Assembly: GCA_025354075.1 (NCBI GenBank)
Contig: JANXNO010000264.1
Span: forward strand, 1 to 5,867
From: Burkholderiales bacterium
GTDB lineage: Bacteria; Pseudomonadota; Gammaproteobacteria; Burkholderiales; Casimicrobiaceae
DNA length: 5,867 bases
Direction of reading: 5' to 3'
Every line of letters starts with the position of its first letter. Positions within the stretch are counted from its first letter, which is position 1. Positions 1 to 4,647 of this stretch are shown here, in pieces. Position numbers and translations under genes: made by a program. The notes under the pieces are model-generated. The model saw only the letters and a list, made by a program, of their open reading frames with translations. It was not told the DNA's origin and did no database searches.

Positions 1-369
1 GCGACGAATCCCGGTCGTGTGCAGCGCGTGGCCGAACTCGATGACGCCATAGCCGCTTACACACGTTCACGCAACGTGGCCGACGTGCTGGCCACACTCG
101 ATGCCGCAGATGTTCCCGGCGGCCGTATTTACACCGTGAAAGACATCGCCGAGGATCCGCATTATCGGGCGCGCGAGATGATTGTTTCGGTGACCACGGC
201 CGATGGATTGACAGTGGAAACCCCCGGTATCGTTCCCAAGCTGTCAGTCACTCCAGGTGCGATCACGCGTCGTGCACCGACGCTGGGAGAGGACACCGCT
301 GCTGTGCTCCTCGAAGTGGGTGTAACCGGCGAGCAGATTGCGGCACTGCGCGCACGCGGCGTTGTGTGA
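1..369 (+). CDS. Class III (CaiB/BaiF) CoA-transferase, C-terminal fragment
   Basis: The reading frame is open from the first base and ends at TGA 367-369, so 122 C-terminal residues of a gene that begins outside the window are visible. A GTG at 19 is an internal Val, not a start. The residues match the C-terminal part of family III CoA-transferases: a segment for blocking duplicate use of the site (VLATLDAADVPGGRIYTVKD), then DPHYRAREMIV, a short beta region ending in a Pro-rich PGIVPKLSVTPG stretch, and the closing APTLGEDTAAVLLEVG plus a final short helix. These enzymes move CoA between acyl-CoA and a free carboxylic acid in the cytoplasm. The catalytic Asp lies in the missing N-terminal half, so activity and substrate cannot be judged. 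It is convergent with the phospholipase D gene 86 bp away, and I see no clear intrinsic terminator between them. Family assignment is firm; substrate is unknown. Confidence 0.88.
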   Translation, partial: ATNPGRVQRVAELDDAIAAYTRSRNVADVLATLDAADVPGGRIYTVKDIAEDPHYRAREMIVSVTTADGLTVETPGIVPKLSVTPGAITRRAPTLGEDTAAVLLEVGVTGEQIAALRARGVV

Positions 370-455
370 ACATCGATGGCGGGTGCTATCAAATATTGCT
401 GGTGCACCGTACTTAGTCGATGCGTAGCTCAACCCATCTCGCACTGTCCCCAGCG

Positions 456-1718
456 CTAAAGTTGCGACCGGATCGGACGGATGAAAGTCGCCAGAAACTT
501 TTCTGTCCATGGACGCTGCTCCCATTGCGCGTGGGTGTAGCGTCGCGCACGCGCAAGGTCGTTGTCAAAGACTACGGTCGTTCGAGCCGCGAAGCTGCGG
601 TCATAGACGTTCATGCTCGCTTCGTCGTTCAGTCGAAACGAACGTAGGTCAAAGTTAGTAGAGCCCACAGAAACCACTTCGGTATCAACGATCATCATTT
701 TGTTGTGAATCATCGTCGGCAAATATTCGTAGATCTCCACGCCCGCTTCAAGCAAAGGCCCCCATTGGGCGCGTGACGAAAGACGTACCGTGTCCGAATC
801 GATATTGTCCCCGGGCAACAATAATCTGACCCTCACACCGCGTGAGCGGGCATCGAGTAACGCCTTGATGCTTAGATCATCCGGCACAAAATACGCGGAC
901 TGCAAATCAATCTGTTTGGAGGCCGCTGCGATTGCCATCAGGTACATCAGCTGCATGCTGTCGCTGCCGCCCGCGGGTGAGCTGATGAACAGATGCGCCC
1001 TGGTGTCACCCACCGATTTCAACTTGGGAAAATATCGCTCTCCGTTAAGCACTTCGCCCGTGGCTTTGATCCAGTTGTCGTTGAACGCCGCCTGATATTG
1101 CGCGACGACTGGCCCGTTGACCTTGAAGTGCATGTCTCGCCAGTGTTCAGGATTCTCAGCGTTGCCGCTCCACTGGTCGGCAATGCCGACGCCGCCAGTG
1201 AATGCAGTCTGACTGTCAACCACGAGCAATTTGCGATGCGTACGATTGTTCAGGCGCACCAGGTTGTACCAGCGTAACGGACGGTATTGGTGCACCTTTG
1301 CACCCGCCTGCACGATCTGGTCAAGCAGCGCCTTGTCCATTTTCAGTCCACCCACCCAGTCTATGAGCACATGTACATCGACGCCCGATCTGGCCCGCTC
1401 AGCCAGCGCATTCGCAAACTCACGACCAATATCACCCGACCAGTAGATGTAGGTCTCAAATGCAATGCTGGTACGCGCGCTGCGAACGTCTGCGAGCATC
1501 GCCGGAAAAATTTCCTGCCCGTTCTGCAACGGCTCGACGCTGTTGCCGTCAACGATTGTCGGGCCGAGCATGACCGACATTTCACGCCGAAATTGTTCAT
1601 CAGCGACAGGGTAAAGATGCTCGAGCTTTCGATCAAGCTGCTTTTCTGGCGTCAGAAAATTCATGGTAACGATCGTAGCGAACACGGTGAACGCTACAGC
1701 GAGTAATGCGGTTTTCAT
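456..1718 (-). CDS. Membrane-anchored phospholipase D-like protein (cardiolipin synthase family)
   Basis: Predicted 420 residues. An N-terminal hydrophobic segment (about residues 4-22) is likely a membrane anchor or uncleaved signal. Two phospholipase D domains follow, each with an intact HxK(x)4D motif: H161-K163-D168 followed by GG at 175-176, and H338-K340-D345 followed by GSTNFD at 352-357. Such pairs form one active site with a phospho-histidine intermediate. In bacterial ClsA/ClsB/ClsC-type enzymes this condenses phosphatidyl groups into cardiolipin at the inner membrane, and the length fits that group. The EIFPAMLADVRSARTSI and FETYIYWSGDIG stretches before the first motif are also typical of it. 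I place the start at ATG 1718 because the hydrophobic anchor begins right there. A GTG at 1817 would add 33 polar residues with no family-like features. No strong ribosome site precedes the ATG. Substrate (phosphatidylglycerol, phosphatidylethanolamine or other) is inferred only; a nuclease or plain phospholipase is less likely. Confidence 0.9.
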   Translation of the reverse strand: MKTALLAVAFTVFATIVTMNFLTPEKQLDRKLEHLYPVADEQFRREMSVMLGPTIVDGNSVEPLQNGQEIFPAMLADVRSARTSIAFETYIYWSGDIGREFANALAERARSGVDVHVLIDWVGGLKMDKALLDQIVQAGAKVHQYRPLRWYNLVRLNNRTHRKLLVVDSQTAFTGGVGIADQWSGNAENPEHWRDMHFKVNGPVVAQYQAAFNDNWIKATGEVLNGERYFPKLKSVGDTRAHLFISSPAGGSDSMQLMYLMAIAAASKQIDLQSAYFVPDDLSIKALLDARSRGVRVRLLLPGDNIDSDTVRLSSRAQWGPLLEAGVEIYEYLPTMIHNKMMIVDTEVVSVGSTNFDLRSFRLNDEASMNVYDRSFAARTTVVFDNDLARARRYTHAQWEQRPWTEKFLATFIRPIRSQL

Positions 1719-1751
1719 ATGCTGTCGGACGATGCTGCAATGTGCAGATGC

Positions 1752-1780
1752 GTTGAAAAAAACAGAGCGACTGCAGTCAA
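1752..1780 (-). promoter_or_regulatory. Candidate sigma-70-like promoter for the phospholipase D gene
   Basis: Read on the minus strand, TTGACT (1780-1775) matches five of six bases of the -35 consensus. It is followed after 17 bp by TTCAAC (1757-1752), a poor -10 match. The spacing would place the RNA start about 25-30 bases before ATG 1718, which agrees with that start and not with the GTG at 1817. The -35 overlaps a perfect 10 bp palindrome, GACTGCAGTC (1769-1778), which could be an operator. The weak -10 keeps confidence low. Confidence 0.28.
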
Positions 1781-1831
1781 GACGATGCTGCGAAGTCACG
1801 CTTACGTGGCTTCGCACCTATCCGAGCCAGC

Positions 1832-1849
1832 ATGCTGCAGGCGCAGCAT
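1832..1849. other. Small perfect stem-loop between the GlsB-like and phospholipase D genes
   Basis: ATGCTGC (1832-1838) and GCAGCAT (1843-1849) form a perfect 7 bp inverted repeat around the 4-base loop AGGC. Minus-strand transcripts from the GlsB-like gene would cross it about 66 bases after the stop codon. No run of U follows in that direction. A short T run (TTTT, 1853-1856) follows only on the plus strand, where no gene ends. It is therefore not a convincing intrinsic terminator for either strand and could instead affect mRNA stability. Confidence 0.3.
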
Positions 1850-1914
1850 AGTTTTGACGCTTCCCGAATCACCGCAATTCACGGGTCCGTGGGGCGCGCC
1901 ATTCAGATATGGGT

Positions 1915-2181
1915 CTATCGCACGCCGCCGCGCACGAGCTTCACCACACCAATCAAAATTACCGCGCCTACCAACGAAACGAGAATCGATCCGAGGTTAA
2001 GCGCATTCTGGTTGATCGTTGAGATGCCCACCAGTGGTGATATGAAATATCCGGCAATGAGTGCACCGACGATTCCCACCACTACATTCAGAATAATGCC
2101 CTGACTGCCATTTGTTTTCATGATGATGCTGGCGACCCAACCTACCAGCCCGCCGACGACCAGCCAAATGATGATGCCCAT
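1915..2181 (-). CDS. GlsB/YeaQ/YmgE-family stress-response membrane protein
   Basis: An 88-residue, very hydrophobic protein of the transglycosylase-associated family (E. coli YeaQ is similar in size). It opens with MGIIIWLVVGGLVGWVASII, the family's first glycine-rich helix. A short polar turn with MKTNGSQG (21-28) follows, then a second helix about 29-48 (ILNVVVGIVGALIAGYFISP) and a third about 64-82, ending in the basic tail KLVRGGVR. The protein should sit in the inner membrane with three helices; members are linked to general and envelope stress, but the molecular role is not settled. The start at 2181 is chosen over an upstream in-frame ATG at 2238 because the added 19 residues are polar and highly charged and a purine-rich ribosome site lies 7 bases before ATG 2181. 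It lies between the glycine-zipper gene (141 bp upstream) and the phospholipase D gene (196 bp downstream), all on the same strand. Confidence 0.9.
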   Translation of the reverse strand: MGIIIWLVVGGLVGWVASIIMKTNGSQGIILNVVVGIVGALIAGYFISPLVGISTINQNALNLGSILVSLVGAVILIGVVKLVRGGVR

Positions 2182-2188
2182 GTTGTTT

Positions 2189-2195
2189 CTCTCTT
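2189..2195 (-). promoter_or_regulatory. Ribosome binding site of the GlsB-like gene
   Basis: On the minus strand AAGAGAG (2195-2189) lies 7 bases before ATG 2181. It supports the 88-residue product over the longer in-frame version starting at 2238. Confidence 0.55.
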
Positions 2196-2213
2196 TCGTA
2201 TTTTCTTTGTGTT

Positions 2214-2228
2214 GTCGCAATTTGCGAC
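2214..2228. promoter_or_regulatory. Palindrome upstream of the GlsB-like gene, possible operator
   Basis: GTCGCAA (2214-2220) and TTGCGAC (2222-2228) form a perfect 7 bp inverted repeat around one central base. It is centred about 40 bp before the GlsB-like start codon. The size and symmetry suit a dimeric regulator, but I do not recognise the site. As an RNA it cannot fold well because the loop is a single base, so a DNA-level role is more likely if it is functional. Confidence 0.35.
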
Positions 2229-2240
2229 GTTGCCGCACGC

Positions 2241-2271
2241 ACAGCTCGGCGTCATGAAGATTCCGAGCTGT
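2241..2271. other. Perfect 9 bp inverted repeat between glycine-zipper and GlsB-like genes
   Basis: ACAGCTCGG (2241-2249) and CCGAGCTGT (2263-2271) pair perfectly around a 13-base loop. On the minus strand it lies about 50 bases after the glycine-zipper stop codon and about 60 bases before the GlsB-like start. No U run follows, so it does not look like a standard intrinsic terminator. It could be an mRNA 3'-end stabiliser, a factor-dependent termination aid, or a regulator site. Confidence 0.45.
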
Positions 2272-2284
2272 CTATGGGTAATTG

Positions 2285-2313
2285 TGGCAGCGTGTCTAAA
2301 TGACGCGCTGTCA
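2285..2313 (-). other. Imperfect stem-loop just after the glycine-zipper gene
   Basis: Minus-strand RNA starting about 10 bases after the TAA stop could pair CAGCG-C-GUC with GAC-A-CGCUG around the loop AUUUA, with one C·A mismatch. A second mismatch is followed by two further pairs at the base. No U tract follows. This is a weak candidate for a 3'-end structure. Confidence 0.25.
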
Positions 2314-2322
2314 ATGCGGGCG

Positions 2323-3561
2323 TTACCGGCCGTCGTGATCCGAGTCGCCAGGGATGGCGGTTTCAATGCGATTCCATGCAGCCTGCGTTGCGCTGCGAGC
2401 CTGCGCCCAGCTCATCCGCGAGGTTGCTTTGGCACGCTCCCAATCTGACGCCAGCGACGATTCCACGTCGGCAAAGCGTCGGCCAGGATATTTTGCGAAG
2501 CTCGACACACCGTACTGATACGCAGGGCCATAATCGTCGTAGCTGTAGTCGCGAACGTAGGCAGGACTATTCATGTAGTTGGCACGCCAGTAGTCGTCCT
2601 CGGCTTTTGGATTGATGACCGACGCCGCGCCGCGTCCACCGACGGCACCAATGACGCCGCCCACAGCTGCGCCTGCAAGCGCGCCTACGGGGCCTGCAAC
2701 TGCACCCACGGCAGCACCCGTCATCGCTCCAGCGCCGGCACCTATGCCGCTCGCGAGATTGTGTTGGCGTAAGTCATCAGCGAATTTCGGATTGGCTACC
2801 TCGGCGGCACCCCGGGCCGTCATCGCGCCCGCTGCGGCACCGATACCAGCGCCCACGATGGCGCCAACCGGTCCGCCAACTGCACCGATAGCCGCTCCCG
2901 TCGCTGCCCCGACGCCTAAGCCGCTACCGGTTGCCAGGCTGTGGTCTGCAAGATCATCACCACGCTTGGGATTGACCACTTCAGCGGCACCGCGACCTGC
3001 GATTGCGCCAGCAACGGCACCCATCCCGGCGCCCACGATGGAGCCGACAGGCCCACCCACAGCCCCAACGATTGCGCCCGTTGCGGCACCCGCACTGGCC
3101 GCAGCACCCGTTGCCAGGTTGTGATCTGTTTCATCATCACGATCGCTTGGATTCACCACTTCTGCGGCACCCTTGCCTGCAAGCCCGCCCGTTGCGGCGC
3201 CGATGACCGCGCCAGCGACTGTGCCGATCGGGCCCGCCACAGAGCCCAACACTGCACCAGCCACGGCACCACCCGACGACCCTACGCTCGTGCCTATAGA
3301 GTGCTCCTCCGGCGCGCCGCCAAACGTGGGATCCACGCCCTCTGCGACTGCTTTACCAGCCAGCCCGCCACTCACCGCGCCGATGACGCCGCCGACGATC
3401 GTGCCGATCGGGCCAGCCACTGCTGTGCCTATGGCCGCACCAGACAGTGCGCCCGCGCCGGCACCCAATCCTGTGCCTACAGGATGTGAGCCCGGTTCGC
3501 CTGTAATCAAATCTGGATTGCTGTCTCTAGACGCTGAAAGGTTGTCTCGTAAGTCGTTCAT
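2323..3561 (-). CDS. Glycine-zipper protein with five tandem 60-residue units and a Tyr/Trp-rich C-terminal domain
   Basis: 412 residues in three parts. Residues 1-25 are a polar N-terminus (SNPDLITGEPGSHPVGTG resembles the conserved opening of glycine-zipper proteins). Residues 26-326 are five units of 60 residues (the first is 61) rich in GxxxG and GxxxA patterns. Each unit has two hydrophobic, small-residue segments split by G-P-I/V-G (Pro 51, 111, 171, 231, 291), then (G/A)xGAAEVxNP and, in units 2-4, an acidic DD-x3-H linker; unit 1 ends in EEH and unit 5 runs into the tail. Each pair can form a tight helical hairpin, so up to ten membrane-inserted segments are possible. Residues 323-412 are a soluble aromatic domain (DYWRANYMNSP, YSYDDYGPAYQYG, GRRFADVESSLASDWERAK, SWAQARSATQAAWNRIE) ending in DSDHDGR. 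From memory of the family, relatives usually carry one such unit before this same tail, at about 170 residues. There is no signal peptide. A ribosome site AAAGG-C-AGGA precedes ATG 3561. A role in envelope or stress physiology is inferred from context only. Confidence 0.88.
   Translation of the reverse strand: MNDLRDNLSASRDSNPDLITGEPGSHPVGTGLGAGAGALSGAAIGTAVAGPIGTIVGGVIGAVSGGLAGKAVAEGVDPTFGGAPEEHSIGTSVGSSGGAVAGAVLGSVAGPIGTVAGAVIGAATGGLAGKGAAEVVNPSDRDDETDHNLATGAAASAGAATGAIVGAVGGPVGSIVGAGMGAVAGAIAGRGAAEVVNPKRGDDLADHSLATGSGLGVGAATGAAIGAVGGPVGAIVGAGIGAAAGAMTARGAAEVANPKFADDLRQHNLASGIGAGAGAMTGAAVGAVAGPVGALAGAAVGGVIGAVGGRGAASVINPKAEDDYWRANYMNSPAYVRDYSYDDYGPAYQYGVSSFAKYPGRRFADVESSLASDWERAKATSRMSWAQARSATQAAWNRIETAIPGDSDHDGR
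2584..3486 (-). repeat. Five in-frame tandem repeats of about 180 bp
   Basis: The units lie at 3486-3304, 3303-3124, 3123-2944, 2943-2764 and 2763-2584, all inside the glycine-zipper gene. The register is exact: the Gly-Pro pair recurs every 60 residues. At the DNA level, for example, gcccacgatgg occurs at 3031 and at 2851, exactly 180 bp apart. Units 3 and 4 look most alike, while units 1, 2 and 5 are more diverged, so the amplification is not very recent across the whole array. The last unit runs directly into the C-terminal aromatic domain (NPKAEDDYWRANY), as expected if it is the ancestral junction. Confidence 0.92.
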
Positions 3562-3966
3562 ATTTCCTGCCTTTTGATATTGAAATAATTCGGTGGCGTC
3601 GTAAGAGCGCCGACTTGAATTGAGTGGTAGTTACCTGTCGAGATGCAGCGGCCGCATGATGGAAATGTCTGGTTGACGCTGTATCGCAGGAATTATTTTG
3701 TTGGCAGTCATTCGCGCCCGAAGTCGTCAAGCTGCCCGTATGACCGTAGGACAGTGACGCATGGAAACGCAACAAAGCGTGCGTGCTGAGGGGGCAACGC
3801 GGGGCACGGCGAGTGCTGCACATGCAGTCGTTAATTAGTGCAAGCTACAGCAACAAGATCGTTGGCGAAGCCCGCATGCGATGCGTTGTGAAGTCGTCGA
3901 TCATGCTTGCACGAAGGTTTCGTAACCGTGGCAATGCGGCTAATGGTTGAGCATGCCTCTCGCGAG
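3562..3966. other. 405 bp intergenic region, no convincing gene
   Basis: This stretch lies between the dioxygenase stop and the glycine-zipper start. The only long open frame (minus, up to 3823) gives a low-complexity product rich in Ser, Thr, Arg and His that overlaps the glycine-zipper start, so I do not call it. The region holds the ribosome site of the glycine-zipper gene at 3565-3574 (AGGA, and AAAGG 8 bases from ATG) and presumably its promoter, but no -35/-10 pair stands out. A 9-mer, GAAGTCGTC, is present at 3720-3728 and 3890-3898. A 5 bp stem (ACGAA-GGT-TTCGT, 3911-3923) lies after the dioxygenase stop and is too weak for a terminator. Confidence 0.6.
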
Positions 3967-4608
3967 CTACACGCGCTCAAGTACCAGGTCGAAGCGCGCC
4001 GACAAGCCGCTTCTATTTCCGTCGTTCACGGTGACCGGTACGACCGTCAGGCGGTCGCGTTCTTTGGAAAATCCAAACCAGTTACCGCGCTCCGTGTTTT
4101 CGCCCGCAAAGTACAGTTGTGTCACCAGTTCGCGGTAGCCGGGTGCCACCACCTTGAAGTGCACATGCGGCGGACGACCGCTGTACAGCACCGGTTTGAT
4201 GGTGCGAAAGCGGTACTGCCCGTCGCCCTGCGTCGTCATTCGGCCGAAGCCCTGAAAACCGCGTTGCGCCGGACCTTCACCATCGTCATCGGGATGCCGG
4301 TATTTGCCGGTAGCGTCGGTTTGCCAGATTTCTACCGTTGCGCCTGCAAGCGCTCCGCCGTCCACTGAAAGCACACGCCCCGTTAGCGCGAGTGGCACGC
4401 CTTGCAGATAATTTTTGCCGCCGAGCGTGAGCAGATCGGCATCGACTTCGCCCGTCCATCGCGGCGGGTAATACGGCCCTAATGCGTCCTGCGGCGTGGC
4501 TTTGAGCTTAGCCCCAGAGCTTGCTGTCTGGGCATGCGCAACCGACGACAGCAGGTTTGCCAGCGGCCACGTGGCGACGAGAGCGAGCAGACGGCGGCGG
4601 ATATTCAT
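3967..4608 (-). CDS. Exported intradiol ring-cleavage dioxygenase (protocatechuate 3,4-dioxygenase beta-like)
   Basis: 213 residues. The N-terminus MNIRRRLLALVATW has an RRxLL pattern followed by a hydrophobic core and an AHA-Q site near residue 26, so export to the periplasm is likely, possibly by the Tat route. The mature part is the intradiol dioxygenase fold: LGPYYPPRW (43-51), the beta-sandwich GRVLSVDGGALAGATVEIWQTD (77-98), GKYRHPDDD (101-109) and KPVLYSGRPPHVHFKV (138-153). The four Fe(III) ligands expected for this family are present: Y103, Y142, H148 and H150. Such enzymes open catechol-type rings between the two hydroxyls using O2. The short Tyr-to-His spacing (six residues) fits the small exported subgroup rather than PcaH itself, whose substrates are poorly defined. 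It follows the patatin-like gene by 39 bp and is probably translated from the same mRNA. No clear ribosome site precedes ATG 4608. The aromatic substrate cannot be read from sequence. Confidence 0.9.
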   Translation of the reverse strand: MNIRRRLLALVATWPLANLLSSVAHAQTASSGAKLKATPQDALGPYYPPRWTGEVDADLLTLGGKNYLQGVPLALTGRVLSVDGGALAGATVEIWQTDATGKYRHPDDDGEGPAQRGFQGFGRMTTQGDGQYRFRTIKPVLYSGRPPHVHFKVVAPGYRELVTQLYFAGENTERGNWFGFSKERDRLTVVPVTVNDGNRSGLSARFDLVLERV

Positions 4609-4647
4609 GGCGGGATTTTTCAGGACGGACGAGCTATTTTGACGCGA

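Larger units (their letters stand above)
1728..1849. repeat. Repeated ATGCTGC words upstream of the phospholipase D gene
   Basis: The 11-mer GACGATGCTGC occurs at 1728-1738 and again at 1781-1791. Its ATGCTGC core appears a third time at 1832-1838 and once inverted (GCAGCAT) at 1843-1849, giving four copies in 122 bp between the phospholipase D start and the small membrane protein gene. They flank or approach the candidate promoter. They may be protein binding sites or chance; no known regulator site was recognised. Confidence 0.35.

Noticed and set aside
370..455. Bidirectional terminator between the convergent CoA-transferase and phospholipase D genes
   Set aside because: Only GGTGC (382-386) with GCACC (404-408) around a 17-base loop, and the 8 bp palindrome GGTGCACC (401-408), were found, with no T or A run; too weak to call.
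1719..1817. N-terminal extension of the phospholipase D protein from GTG 1817
   Set aside because: The 33 extra residues are polar, and the membrane anchor begins exactly at ATG 1718; the candidate promoter at 1752-1780 would lie inside the extension.
2182..2238. 19-residue extension of the GlsB-like protein from ATG 2238
   Set aside because: The added residues are highly charged, the family begins with MGII, and the AAGAGAG ribosome site fits ATG 2181.
2584..3486. The 180 bp repeats as a CRISPR, satellite or mobile-element array
   Set aside because: The repeats are fully in frame, encode conserved Gly-zipper residues, have no spacers, and sit inside one intact gene.
3527..3823. 98-codon minus-strand open frame before and into the glycine-zipper gene
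   Set aside because: It overlaps the start of a firm gene in another frame and has low-complexity, non-family sequence; the glycine-zipper gene has a good ribosome site of its own.
3907..4368. 153-codon plus-strand open frame opposite the dioxygenase
   Set aside because: It lies almost wholly antisense to a gene with clear family motifs, has no recognisable domain, and its composition (many Arg, His, Val) is typical of a shadow frame.
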